This document shows positions 9,051-16,886 of a DNA stretch of 56,832 nucleotides, one piece after another. Origin of the DNA: a virus; the IMG/VR virus record IMGVR_UViG_3300027899_000015, positions 1 through 56,832 of that record. One strand, given 5' to 3'. The position numbers were made by a program, and so were the translations under genes. Each line of letters opens with the position of its first letter. The stretch's first letter is position 1. The notes below the pieces were generated by a model. The model was not told the origin of the DNA. It saw only the letters and a list, made by a program, of their open reading frames with translations, and ran no database searches.

Positions 9051-9722
9051 CTATTTTACAAGTAAAAATGTCAAACCAGCTATTATTAATCCGGCTCCAA
9101 TTTTACCTACTTTGGCTTGTATTTTAAGTTTATGATTTTTCAATTGAAGAGCATTATATTGAACTTTCCAATCTTTAATTTGAGTTTCTTGATTAACTAC
9201 TATATTATTGTAGTTTAATTCTTTTTTATTAGCGATATCTATAACACTATCTTTATTTGCTATTCTTTCTTCATTTAGAACTATAATACTATCTTTAATA
9301 ATTAATTGTTCTTTAGCACCATCTAATTCTACTAAATCTTTAGCAGCTGATATTAGTACTGGTTGTGCTAATGGAAGTGGATTGGTTACTGTGTCTGCGG
9401 GGTAGCGTTGGTTAAAGGATGATATTAATTCTTTTTCAGAATAGATATCAACTTTATCTTTAGACGAATCAACCCATTTATTAACAATAATCACTTTTGC
9501 TTTAGCATTATCTAATTTAACTTGTAAATCATAATCTAATTCATTTAAAGCACTTATTTCTAAATCTTTTTGATGAATGTCTTTTTGTAATGAATCTACA
9601 GTTTGTACTAAGCTATCTTGTTTTACTTTAAAATCACTAGATAAACTTGAGTAATTACATTTATCAGCAAATATCCAAAACAATAAAACAACGATAACCA
9701 GAGGAAAAATTAATTTTTTCAT
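9051..9722 (-). CDS. Membrane-anchored coiled-coil protein, possible spanin-like lysis factor
   Basis: 223 residues. The N-terminus MKKLIFPLVIVVLLFWIF is a hydrophobic anchor, followed by about 160 residues of charged, heptad-like sequence with recurring DSLxxxVDSLQKD and IIxDSIIVLNEERI patterns, and a second hydrophobic segment IGAGLIIAGLTFLLV at the extreme C-terminus. A coiled coil between two membrane segments fits a periplasm-spanning protein such as an Rz-like spanin, or a membrane structural protein. The residues before Cys22 (ADKC) are a poor lipobox, so a lipoprotein is unlikely. It is the last gene before a strong terminator and is far from the holin/endolysin pair at 41.7-42.4 kb, which weakens the lysis reading. 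Confidence 0.7.
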   Translation of the reverse strand: MKKLIFPLVIVVLLFWIFADKCNYSSLSSDFKVKQDSLVQTVDSLQKDIHQKDLEISALNELDYDLQVKLDNAKAKVIIVNKWVDSSKDKVDIYSEKELISSFNQRYPADTVTNPLPLAQPVLISAAKDLVELDGAKEQLIIKDSIIVLNEERIANKDSVIDIANKKELNYNNIVVNQETQIKDWKVQYNALQLKNHKLKIQAKVGKIGAGLIIAGLTFLLVK

Positions 9723-9745
9723 TTTTTTTTTATTTTTATTTAATA

Positions 9746-10717
9746 TTAAATATCTTCTTCATCACCTAAATCAATTGGTTCATCATCAATGCCTAATTTT
9801 TTTAATTCAGCATCATCATCTGTTTTACGTTTTGAACCAATAGCAGGTAATGTATCTTCACCTAACGCTTTAAGAATTTGTTTCATAACAACTTTAGTAT
9901 TAGTAGCTCCAAACTTATATTTGTCTAGATCATTTAATACTTTAATATAAGCTGTATAATCATCATTTTTTAATTCTTCTAATTTATCAACAAGTTGTTT
10001 AATTAAACTTGGTAATGCTGCTTTAGCTGTTTCTTTAGATTTTTGTTGAGATACTTTATAATCAGTGCTTGATAAACCTCCATCTTCAGCTTCTGCTACA
10101 GTTTTACCTGTTTTGATAGTTGATGTGGCGTATTGTTTAATAATTTTATCAATCAAATCTCCATTATCAACTAACCATTCTCCAGCTTTTGAACCAGCAG
10201 CTGTTATTTTAGGTTTTTTAAGTTTAGCTATATCTTTTTCAGATGGTTCTTTTTCTTCTTCATCGCCTTTTTCAGGTGATTTTTTAGATTTCATCTTTTT
10301 CTTACCAATAAATAGATCTTCAGCGTCATCAGGACTTACATATAAATCACCTTCTTCTGGTTCTTCTTCAGATGATGAAGCTGGTTTAGCAGTTGTTGTT
10401 TGTAATAATTGATTCCTAATATCGGGAGTAAAAGACCAGTTAACACCAGGAGCTGCATTTTTTTCAATTTCACTCTTTAATAATTCAACATCCATTGGTT
10501 TAACACCTTGTTCTTTCGCTTGAGCGATAAAATAATTAACAACCTGTTGTTTTCTATCTACTTTAAAAGTATCAGGTTTACTAATTCTATCTTTTATACC
10601 AGGAAAATCTGGATTTAATTTGTATTTTTCTTTAGCTGGGCGAGCCATTTCTTTAACTGGTACTCTAATTTTGAGTTTATTCTCAACTATAAATTTTTTA
10701 AAATCGAAATCCGCCAT
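9746..10717 (-). CDS. Putative internal head protein with FIVE leader, 323 residues
   Basis: Highly charged protein of unknown family. It opens with MADFDFKKFIVENKLKIRV, a near twin of the leader on the 334-residue head-region protein, with an Ile-x-Glu site where the T4 prohead protease would cut. Residues 110-175 are a disordered acidic/Lys-rich linker (EEEPEEGDLYVSPDDAED followed by KKKMKSKKSPEKGD). The C-terminal half is helical and ends with an acidic tail DDEPIDLGDEEDI. No enzyme motif is visible. I infer a packaged or core protein. A variant of the late-type motif precedes the start by 19 bases. Confidence 0.75.
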   Translation of the reverse strand: MADFDFKKFIVENKLKIRVPVKEMARPAKEKYKLNPDFPGIKDRISKPDTFKVDRKQQVVNYFIAQAKEQGVKPMDVELLKSEIEKNAAPGVNWSFTPDIRNQLLQTTTAKPASSSEEEPEEGDLYVSPDDAEDLFIGKKKMKSKKSPEKGDEEEKEPSEKDIAKLKKPKITAAGSKAGEWLVDNGDLIDKIIKQYATSTIKTGKTVAEAEDGGLSSTDYKVSQQKSKETAKAALPSLIKQLVDKLEELKNDDYTAYIKVLNDLDKYKFGATNTKVVMKQILKALGEDTLPAIGSKRKTDDDAELKKLGIDDEPIDLGDEEDI

Positions 10718-10736
10718 GGTTTGTGTTTGTTGTGTT

Positions 10737-10744
10737 AATAAATA
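10737..10744 (-). promoter_or_regulatory. Late-type motif variant TATTTATT
   Basis: One-base variant (ATATTTATT) of the recurrent motif in the 29-base gap before the 323-residue gene. Confidence 0.35.
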
Positions 10745-10746
10745 TT

Positions 10747-11268
10747 TTAATTTATGTTATCTAACATAGTATTCATACGATCAGCTGTAGATCCACTAAG
10801 TATTATCATCTTTTTAGGTGGATAAAGCGCTAGTAAACGTAAAATTTCTTGATTTATATTAGCTCTATATTCAAGATCTGTTTCTCTTACGCCATTATCT
10901 TCCATGTTAGTACCAATAGGATCAATATAAAATACAATATCATATTGATCTCTTAATGTCATAGCTGTGTTTAAAAAATGAGATTTTTCATGCATTGCTA
11001 TTGATTTAGCTAACATTGTAAACGCAGATACATCCCATATAGTTCTATCAGTTATAAGATCTTTATGTAATAGTTCACTAGCTCTTTCAGCTAAAAATAC
11101 TAATTGGCCATTAATTGATGAATCTGTGTTAAGAGGAATACCTAAATCGCGTAAGTATTTACTACGCTCAGTAGCTATTTTATATTTTTTGAACAATTTC
11201 AATTCAGATAACGCTTTAACTAACGTTGTTTTACCTACTGACATTGTTCCGCATAATCCTATTTTCAT
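10747..11268 (-). CDS. P-loop nucleoside/nucleotide kinase-like protein (NadR-like fold)
   Basis: 173 residues, close to the size of a single kinase domain. Walker A is GTMSVGKTT (residues 7-15). DRTIWDVSAF near residue 80 fits the substrate-binding Asp-Arg region of deoxynucleoside kinases and the kinase domain of NadR, and the YDIVFYIDP segment provides a Walker-B-like strand before the lid. It probably phosphorylates a nucleoside or ribosyl nucleotide (nicotinamide riboside or a deoxynucleoside); the exact substrate cannot be read from sequence. It ends the metabolic island that also holds the FAD oxidoreductase. A late-type motif lies 21 bases before the start, unlike its early-type neighbour. 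Confidence 0.8.
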   Translation of the reverse strand: MKIGLCGTMSVGKTTLVKALSELKLFKKYKIATERSKYLRDLGIPLNTDSSINGQLVFLAERASELLHKDLITDRTIWDVSAFTMLAKSIAMHEKSHFLNTAMTLRDQYDIVFYIDPIGTNMEDNGVRETDLEYRANINQEILRLLALYPPKKMIILSGSTADRMNTMLDNIN

Positions 11269-11289
11269 ATTGGGGTGGGTATAGTTTAA

Positions 11290-11297
11290 TATAAATA
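11290..11297 (-). promoter_or_regulatory. Late-type motif ATATTTATA
   Basis: Exact motif in the gap between the 77-residue gene and the kinase gene, 21 bases before the kinase ATG. Confidence 0.45.
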
Positions 11298-11301
11298 TTG
11301 A

Positions 11302-11535
11302 TCAGAGACGTGTATCGAATCTAGGATCTTTAGCTGGTGGTATACCATTTACGTCACGCTTACGGTCTAACCATTCATCTTTAGTATATTCAAATCCAAA
11401 TAACCAATACTCTTTTTTACCGTTTGGGTGAATTACAGCCGCGTCTTCCCAATTATGTATTTTTCCATTTAAAGCATACACAATTGTGCCGTCAGGTTTT
11501 TTTAATCTTTTTGTTGGTTCTAATTTTTCTGCCAT
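11302..11535 (-). CDS. Small protein with DG/NG-turn repeat, 77 residues
   Basis: Short soluble protein with beta-hairpin-like repeats, KKPDGTIVYALNGKIHNWED and then IHPNGKKEYWLFG. From memory, small phage proteins with repeating (P)DG...YLNG...H(R/N)xDxPA units are common and of unknown function; this fits that type, related in look to MORN-like antitoxin repeats. The C-terminus (GIPPAKDPRFDTRL) is polar. It has its own early-type promoter 16 bases upstream, which suggests expression separate from the oxidoreductase gene before it. No catalytic residue is evident. Confidence 0.7.
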   Translation of the reverse strand: MAEKLEPTKRLKKPDGTIVYALNGKIHNWEDAAVIHPNGKKEYWLFGFEYTKDEWLDRKRDVNGIPPAKDPRFDTRL

Positions 11536-11551
11536 ATTAATTTGATTTTAA

Positions 11552-11578
11552 TAAAGATAGTTAATTAATTAAGGTCAT
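11552..11578 (-). promoter_or_regulatory. Early-type promoter (TGACC-N13-TATCTTTA)
   Basis: Coding strand reads ATGACC, 13 bases, then TATCTTTA, in the gap before the 77-residue gene. Same spacing as nine other sites in the window. The last bases overlap the stop of the FAD oxidoreductase gene. Confidence 0.65.
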
Positions 11579-12978
11579 TAAAATGACTGTTGTGTTAATT
11601 CAATAAGTGATTTTTTTCTAATTAATTTTTCAGCTACATAAATACCATGAGCTCCACTAACTGTAATACCACGAGCTGATAAAGCATCGCCTACAAAATG
11701 AACATTATTATATTCTGTTAATGATAAGTTATGATAATTAACTAATGGTTCAGGAGATAAATACTTTACTTCAGGAATGTACATACCCCAATCATCACCA
11801 AAGTTAAATACTTTATTCATTTGATCAATAAAATTAAGAATATGTTGAGCGTATTCTCCAAAAGCAGCATTAAATGAATCTAATGATGGTAACATAAAAG
11901 CATCAACATAGTTTCCTTCACTTGTTTTACTTATTGTACGTGATGGTGAATAATATAAACCAATGTTTTTATCATATTTTTTAATAACTACAGCATCATT
12001 TTCATCTGTTTCAAATTCATCTGCTATTTGAGCCTGGCATTGTTTTACAACATTTCTACTCCAAGTGAATGGATCTTCAATACCTTTAATTTCCATTAAT
12101 ATACCAAAATTGGTCATATCATTTCTATATTGTTCACCTTTTTTAGCGTGACCATTATAAGTTATATCCCCATACGTTTCCTCAACTGCCACATAAGCAG
12201 CGTTATTATTCGTGCAGAAACTGCGAATGGATATGTTATCGAATTTTTGATAGAGTTTAAAGTCATAACTGATATCTATTAATTTTTGAAAATATTTTTG
12301 TGGTGCTTCAAATCGAACACCAATTTGTACTGATTTAGGTTCATTAGGTAATTTATAACTATCTGCTAGTTGTTGAGCAAAATCAATACCTGATTTACCT
12401 ACTGCAAATATGAGTGTATCATATTTTACTGAGTGGGTATCTGTATAGCCTAGTATACTTAGTGGGTTAAATAATACATTATTATTGGCAAAATCAATAT
12501 TAGTTACTTCAGTATTCCACCAAAATTTAACACCTTTATCAACTAAATATTGATACCACGCTTTAGCAATTTCATGTAAGAAATTACTTCCAATGTGCCA
12601 TACAGGAAACATTCTCAAACCAAAATATGGTTTAATAAATTCAGGTTCTTCCTGTGGATCAGACATGAATATTTCGTCTGGTTTGGGGTGAAAGCGAGTA
12701 AAATTATCTACTACTTGTTTCATTAATTCCATAGCTTTTTCTTCACCACAATACTTAGATAATTGACCACCAATTGCTGTATGGTAAGTTAATTTACCAT
12801 CAGACCAACCACCAGCACCTAACATCCCTGTCATTACTTCTTCAGGTAAACGATTAATAGGATCATTTCCTTTATCTATGATTGTGATTAGACTACCATC
12901 ATATCCATTATCTACTAATTTAGTAGCAGCGTTTATACCAGCTACACCTGCTCCTACAATTACTATTTTTTTATCCAT
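11578..12978 (-). CDS. FAD-dependent oxidoreductase (COG2509-like dehydrogenase)
   Basis: 466 residues, full length for a two-domain flavoprotein. The N-terminal Rossmann dinucleotide-binding motif is VIVGAGVAGINAA (GxGxxG at residues 9-14). LGAGGWSDGKLTY near residue 55 resembles the GxGGxxxSDGK signature of COG2509-type dehydrogenases, and the C-terminus has a second FAD-contacting motif HFVGDALSARGITVSGAHG. The substrate is unknown. Such an enzyme is unusual in a T4-like phage and may act on cellular metabolites or on nucleic-acid modification. The start overlaps the end of the preceding 161-residue gene by 16 bases, so the two are co-expressed from the early-type promoter at 13.46 kb. Confidence 0.85.
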   Translation of the reverse strand: MDKKIVIVGAGVAGINAATKLVDNGYDGSLITIIDKGNDPINRLPEEVMTGMLGAGGWSDGKLTYHTAIGGQLSKYCGEEKAMELMKQVVDNFTRFHPKPDEIFMSDPQEEPEFIKPYFGLRMFPVWHIGSNFLHEIAKAWYQYLVDKGVKFWWNTEVTNIDFANNNVLFNPLSILGYTDTHSVKYDTLIFAVGKSGIDFAQQLADSYKLPNEPKSVQIGVRFEAPQKYFQKLIDISYDFKLYQKFDNISIRSFCTNNNAAYVAVEETYGDITYNGHAKKGEQYRNDMTNFGILMEIKGIEDPFTWSRNVVKQCQAQIADEFETDENDAVVIKKYDKNIGLYYSPSRTISKTSEGNYVDAFMLPSLDSFNAAFGEYAQHILNFIDQMNKVFNFGDDWGMYIPEVKYLSPEPLVNYHNLSLTEYNNVHFVGDALSARGITVSGAHGIYVAEKLIRKKSLIELTQQSF

Positions 12979-13448
12979 TCAGGTACGTTATTTAGTTTGT
13001 TATAATTTAATTTTTTAATTCCAATTTTATCATTAATATAGAAGTTTCTATATGCTTCTATTGTGTTATTTGATTTATATTCATCAGGCATACATTGTGG
13101 TGGATCCCTAAATTCAGTAGATGGTATTTTATCTTCTAATAAAGATAAGTTATCTTTTACCCAAAGCAAAACTTTCTCTGTAGCGTGTTGTTTACCATAT
13201 CTAATAACAAATTCATTACATATTTCTAAACCATGTTCAAGTAACCATTTAGCATGATGAATTGATTCACGAACCCATTTTGTTGATGGATGGTTATAAT
13301 GAGCTTTTTTATATGGTGCTTCTATCCCATAATGATGAAATGTTGTACATAGCATTTGAGCAGACTCAATTTGCATTTTACGAATATGATCATCACATAA
13401 CTGTTTAGCAGCTATTTTTGGATCAGGATGTATATAAAATATATTCAT
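12963..13448 (-). CDS. Conserved phage protein with DDHIRKMQIESAQ motif, 161 residues
   Basis: The protein begins MNIFYIHPDPKIAAKQLCD and continues DDHIRKMQIESAQMLCTTFHH. From memory this His-rich CDxHxxKMxxExAQ pattern defines a widespread phage protein family of unknown function; the conserved His, Lys and Glu could form a metal or catalytic site. An alternative ATG exists 24 bases upstream (13472), but it lies inside the 13-base spacer of an early-type promoter, so a transcript from that promoter cannot include it; I therefore start at 13448. It overlaps the FAD oxidoreductase gene, suggesting the two work together, but no shared pathway can be named. Confidence 0.8.
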   Translation of the reverse strand: MNIFYIHPDPKIAAKQLCDDHIRKMQIESAQMLCTTFHHYGIEAPYKKAHYNHPSTKWVRESIHHAKWLLEHGLEICNEFVIRYGKQHATEKVLLWVKDNLSLLEDKIPSTEFRDPPQCMPDEYKSNNTIEAYRNFYINDKIGIKKLNYNKLNNVPEWIKK

Positions 13449-13452
13449 AAAA

Positions 13453-13479
13453 TTAATATAAGTTATTTGCATAGGTCAA
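13453..13479 (-). promoter_or_regulatory. Early-type promoter (TTGACC-N13-TATATTAA) that decides a start codon
   Basis: TTGACC, 13 bases, TATATTAA on the coding strand, right after the terminator. The -7-like box ends only 4 bases before ATG 13448, predicting a leaderless or nearly leaderless message and excluding the upstream ATG at 13472. Confidence 0.65.
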
Positions 13480-13510
13480 ATAAAAGTGGCGCCCTTTTTA
13501 GGGGCGCCAC
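13478..13510 (-). terminator. Rho-independent terminator
   Basis: Perfect 9-bp stem GTGGCGCCC/GGGCGCCAC (13486-13494 with 13502-13510), 7-base loop, followed on the minus strand by TTTTATTTG. It ends transcripts of the 108-residue gene and those upstream. The remaining 64 bases to that gene contain only a weak 5-bp hairpin. Confidence 0.85.
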
Positions 13511-13574
13511 AGCTGCCATATTTTATCTCTTTTGAGCGACAGGCTATGAATCTGTCTATATGTTAATAAAAATA

Positions 13575-13901
13575 TTAATAACTAAAACCTTCTCCATCAA
13601 TTATTACACCAGAACCATACTCTTCTTCTACTGCTTTTTTAATATCTTCACGATATTTTTTTAATCCCTTCACTCTAATTCTTTGATTACGGGTCCATCC
13701 AGGAAATTCAGTGTCCATATAATCAGCAAAAGCATCACCATCCATATCCATCATAAATGTATTAGTTGCTGGTTGAAATTGACCAAATTCTTTAATGTCC
13801 CAACTCCAAACATTGCTTGGGAATTTTTCAGATACTTGTGATTCATTTATGATACCAGCTAATTGCTGCATTCTTTTAATTTCGTTAATTTGCTTTTTCA
13901 T
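13575..13901 (-). CDS. Small protein with capsid-targeting-like leader, 108 residues
   Basis: The N-terminus MKKQINEIKRMQQLAGIINE is nearly the same as that of the 97-residue protein at 1.5-1.8 kb, yet the rest differs: residues 27-108 are acidic and aromatic (SNVWSWDIKEFGQF, then MMDMDGDAFADYMDTEFPG). A shared leader on unrelated bodies is what a targeting signal looks like. An Ile-Ile-Asn-Glu site followed by Ser would fit cleavage by a gp21-like prohead protease. Predicted internal head protein; the body has no recognisable domain. It is the last gene before the 13.5 kb terminator and has a late-type motif 16 bases upstream. Confidence 0.75.
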   Translation of the reverse strand: MKKQINEIKRMQQLAGIINESQVSEKFPSNVWSWDIKEFGQFQPATNTFMMDMDGDAFADYMDTEFPGWTRNQRIRVKGLKKYREDIKKAVEEEYGSGVIIDGEGFSY

Positions 13902-13917
13902 TTTTTTTTATTGTAGC

Positions 13918-13925
13918 TATAAATA
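13918..13925 (-). promoter_or_regulatory. Late-type motif ATATTTATA
   Basis: Exact motif abutting the stop codon of the 507-residue gene and 16 bases before the 108-residue gene. Confidence 0.45.
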
Positions 13926-15449
13926 TTATATTTTATCAAATGGTAATTCTATTTTATTACCTTTCAATGTATTATCTTCTTTATAAGCAAAGTCTTTATT
14001 GTAAACAATTGGTCTTAAACCGTTTGTAGCTGTTCTAGTTGAATCATGTCTGATAATTAATACAGGTTCATATTTTGTTCCTTCAACATCTGATATATTA
14101 GTTAATAAATCATGAACAGTGACTGTTAATGTAGTTCCAGTTAATGAGAAATCACTTTCATCAAATGTTTCTTTAACAACAACAGTTTTAGGAGTATCTG
14201 ATCCAAATACAATTGAATTCAAATCAGCTTTATCTAGACCTGTTATAATAATACCTCCGTATTCTTCATCAGTTTGTGGATTATATAATCTATAAATATC
14301 TTTTTTATCAGATTGAGCTAAACCTAAATTTTTAAATGGATTATTTATTAATCTATCTACAAGTTTAGTCATTAAATCCTTATAACGCTTATCAGCGCTT
14401 TCCCACATTCCAGCATTTTCTTGCTTTAATGATAAATTACCAATAACTTTATCTCCTGAAGAGGTTGAAGTATATAATCTAACATCTGATTTTCTATTTC
14501 CTGATGTCTCACGACCTGCTTCTTCAGCTTTAGTTACCTTATTATATCTAACTGTTTTTCCTTTTGATTTAAAGACAACTGTAATATCACTAAATACTTC
14601 ATCTATTGTTGAATTAATTTTATTAACTAAAAATGATTCATTTCCTAAACCAGCACTACCTCCACCTTGACTTTCTTTAGGTTTTGGTATAATAACAGTA
14701 CCATCTGGGGCTATTATACCACCAATAGATGAACCTTTAATATTATTATCCCATTTATAACCAGCCTTTACAAATTTATCAAGAGTAGCTTGTCTTTCTT
14801 TTTTAGGTACTAATAATTTAATTTTATTTTTACTTTTAGTTAATGGAATGATATCTTCATCTTTATATCCTAATTTCTTAAGATCAGATATGGTATCTTC
14901 TTTAATTAATCTGATACCTGTTTTCTTTGATTCAGCTAATTCTTCAGGTGTTTCTTCTTCAGCTGGTGTTTCAGTAGGAGTTTCTTCTGGTGTTTCAGAT
15001 GGTGGTTCTTCTGGTGTTGAAGCCATTTCAGTTTCAGGACCTTCAGCTTGTGGTGGTGTACCTAACATTAATAAATCAGCAATAGCTATGGTAGCTAATT
15101 CTAATTCACTTATACGAGCTAACCAATATTTTTTACCTGTTACTTTTGCTTCATATAATTCACCCATCCATATTAAATGGAAATAACGATTATTATGTAA
15201 AACAATTTTAAATATAGTTGGTTTAGGAGCCATTATATAGACACCTGATATATAGTCTCTAAAGTCTACAGTTAATAATTCAATTAATTGTTTATTTAAT
15301 GAAGGATATTTTTGTAATATGAATTCTAATGGGTTAGATTCATAAGTAATTTCTTGAGGAGCAGGAGCAGCAGTAACATCTAATTGTTGGTCTATTACTT
15401 CGTCTTCTACTTCTTTAAGCGACTTACTTCTTAATATTTTAATCTTCAT
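13926..15449 (-). CDS. Multidomain virion-type protein with possible PD-(D/E)XK nuclease domain, 507 residues
   Basis: Residues 1-130 form an alpha/beta region after a short basic leader (MKIKILRSKSLKE). Residues 135-175 are an acidic Pro/Thr/Glu linker. Residues 176-260 form a small domain. Residues 265-370 carry NESFLVNKIN (E271), NRKSDVRLYT (D322) and GNLSLKQEN (K342), the order and spacing expected of a PD-(D/E)XK restriction-type nuclease, where Ser-Leu-Lys variants of the third motif occur. The C-terminal part is beta-rich. The nuclease call is tentative. It sits among leader-bearing head-type genes, so a packaged nuclease is conceivable. No named family is recognised for the whole protein. 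Confidence 0.7.
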   Translation of the reverse strand: MKIKILRSKSLKEVEDEVIDQQLDVTAAPAPQEITYESNPLEFILQKYPSLNKQLIELLTVDFRDYISGVYIMAPKPTIFKIVLHNNRYFHLIWMGELYEAKVTGKKYWLARISELELATIAIADLLMLGTPPQAEGPETEMASTPEEPPSETPEETPTETPAEEETPEELAESKKTGIRLIKEDTISDLKKLGYKDEDIIPLTKSKNKIKLLVPKKERQATLDKFVKAGYKWDNNIKGSSIGGIIAPDGTVIIPKPKESQGGGSAGLGNESFLVNKINSTIDEVFSDITVVFKSKGKTVRYNKVTKAEEAGRETSGNRKSDVRLYTSTSSGDKVIGNLSLKQENAGMWESADKRYKDLMTKLVDRLINNPFKNLGLAQSDKKDIYRLYNPQTDEEYGGIIITGLDKADLNSIVFGSDTPKTVVVKETFDESDFSLTGTTLTVTVHDLLTNISDVEGTKYEPVLIIRHDSTRTATNGLRPIVYNKDFAYKEDNTLKGNKIELPFDKI

Positions 15450-15468
15450 ATTCGTTATCTAATTTGTT

Positions 15469-16149
15469 TTAATACGCATTATCATCTCTACATTCATCAT
15501 ATCCTTCTTGGCGAGAGGCTTGTTTAATATCTAATACATAAGATTTAATTTTAGAATAATTAAGTCCTTTTACTTCTCCTTTTAGATAAGTGTATAATGC
15601 TTGTTCAGCTTTGTCCGCTTCAGATATACCTTCTTGTAATTCACTAGTATTAAATGATGGTTCTAATTTATGATATCCTTTATTAGCTTGTGAAATATAG
15701 TTTTCAGCGTTAGTTATATGATCTTGAATCCAACCAGGAATATCAAATTCCTCATCTCCTATTTTAGATATTAATTCGGAAGCAGCAGCTACAATAGATT
15801 TTAAACTATGTTGTGCCATTGATACTTCATGATCTGCACCTTCTTTCTTAATAACACCTTTACCAATTAAAATATCTTTTTGTGTAATTTTTCCATCACC
15901 ACTTAAATCAGGAAATCCTTCTTCCATATAACCACACTCCATACACTGTCCTTCTTCCATATATCCAGCGCCACATTCTTTACAAAGTTGTTTTCCTTCT
16001 TTTACAGGTATACATTTGTCTTTACCATTTTCAGTACCAGCATATCTATATCCTTTCCAACAGCCTTTACCATCTTTACCTTTTATCTTTTCTGTTTCTT
16101 GAAGGGATTGCTTAAGACGCCATCCATGTATGCTAAAATTGTCTTGCAT
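15469..16149 (-). CDS. Virion-type protein with zinc ribbon, EF-hand-like loop and helical domain, 226 residues
   Basis: Four small modules are visible in order. First, GKDGKGCWKGYRYAGTENGK (about residues 24-43), a motif I recall in many T4-like marine phage proteins. Second, a zinc ribbon CKECGAGYMEEGQCMECG with Cys 56, 59, 69 and 72. Third, a calcium-loop-like DLSGDGKITQKD (81-92). Fourth, a helical domain including VSMAQHSLKSIVAAASELI and DIPGWIQDHITNAENYISQA, also frequent in phage head-associated proteins. These are structural and metal-binding units rather than enzymes. The protein is probably part of the virion or packaged in it. It is separated by only a few bases from its neighbours, indicating one operon. 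Confidence 0.8.
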   Translation of the reverse strand: MQDNFSIHGWRLKQSLQETEKIKGKDGKGCWKGYRYAGTENGKDKCIPVKEGKQLCKECGAGYMEEGQCMECGYMEEGFPDLSGDGKITQKDILIGKGVIKKEGADHEVSMAQHSLKSIVAAASELISKIGDEEFDIPGWIQDHITNAENYISQANKGYHKLEPSFNTSELQEGISEADKAEQALYTYLKGEVKGLNYSKIKSYVLDIKQASRQEGYDECRDDNAY

Positions 16150-16155
16150 TGTGTT

Positions 16156-16443
16156 TTATTTAATTAAACGAGCGGTTCTATTCTTTAAATTTTTAAGTAT
16201 GTCTCTATATTGAGCTAGTTCAGATCCTTTTTCAACATTATTTAAATACTTAACTAAGTCTTCAAGTTTATTATATAAAAACTTTGGATCTACATCATAT
16301 TTAATATCCCATTCGTGTCTGCCTGTCTCAGGATCAATTTTAGTTAAAGTAGACTTAATACCAGTCTCAGGATCTGTTTCGGTTTTACCGACTTCAGCTT
16401 CAGCTATTTCTCTAACTATCTTTTTTAAATCTGATTTTTTCAT
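16156..16443 (-). CDS. Small leader-type protein, 95 residues
   Basis: Begins MKKSDLKKIVREIAEAEVGK. The IAE-A junction at residues 13-16 is the same P3-P1' sequence as in T4 internal proteins (FIAE followed by A), so this is one of the clearest candidates for prohead-protease processing. The body has a short two-strand section with DPETGIKSTLTKIDPETG, a DPETG repeat, and ends in a Lys/Arg-rich helix. No enzyme motif. Its ATG overlaps the stop of the 147-residue gene, and that protein has a related leader (MKRSDLKKLIKEAIEE), suggesting duplication of the leader. Confidence 0.75.
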   Translation of the reverse strand: MKKSDLKKIVREIAEAEVGKTETDPETGIKSTLTKIDPETGRHEWDIKYDVDPKFLYNKLEDLVKYLNNVEKGSELAQYRDILKNLKNRTARLIK

Positions 16444-16886
16444 TAGTCTTTGGTTACATCTTTTAATTCGTCAACTACAGCTTTAGTATCTTTTTTATTT
16501 TTCATGTACTCTTGTACCTTAGCTAAAGTTTCTTCTTTCATTTTCTTGTAAGCATCAGCCGCTATTTTAACTTCATCTTTTCTTTTATCACGCTCAGCAA
16601 GTAATTTTTCAGCTAATTTTTTAGCTTTAGCTTCTTTAGTAAATACACCTTTAACATCTTCTATATTTAAACCGCCTTTAACTTGATTAGCAAAATAAGC
16701 GACATCTTTGCATTCAAAGCAAATATCGTCTATAGTAGCGCTGGTAGTTGGTTTTTCAACGATCCAAAATGCACCTACTTCGTCAGTTTCAGGAGCGAAT
16801 GCTTCATTTAATTGATCTTCATTAACTTGTGGTTGAATTTCTTCAATCGCTTCTTTAATTAATTTTTTTAAATCTGAACGTTTCAT
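16443..16886 (-). CDS. Leader-type helical protein, 147 residues
   Basis: Begins MKRSDLKKLIKEAIEEIQ, clearly related to the leader of the 95-residue protein it overlaps. Residues 30-70 are a mixed region (EVGAFWIVEKPTTSATIDD, then CFECKDVAYFA), and the rest is Lys/Glu/Ala-rich helix (KKLAEKLLAERDKRKDEVK). No catalytic motif is recognised. Predicted internal head protein by leader, size and context. The start overlaps the end of the cupin-like gene by 4 bases. Confidence 0.75.
   Translation of the reverse strand: MKRSDLKKLIKEAIEEIQPQVNEDQLNEAFAPETDEVGAFWIVEKPTTSATIDDICFECKDVAYFANQVKGGLNIEDVKGVFTKEAKAKKLAEKLLAERDKRKDEVKIAADAYKKMKEETLAKVQEYMKNKKDTKAVVDELKDVTKD

Noticed and set aside
9051-9722. 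Lipoprotein call for the membrane coiled-coil protein
   Set aside because: Cys22 is preceded by ADK, which does not fit a lipobox.
10065-10412. 115-codon plus-strand frame opposite the 323-residue gene
   Set aside because: Ser/Phe-rich antisense of an acidic Lys/Glu linker. No plus-strand gene is supported anywhere in the window.
14291-14298. Another copy of the late-type motif
   Set aside because: It lies inside the 507-residue gene, coding for part of IYRLYN; expected by chance in AT-rich DNA and not near a start.
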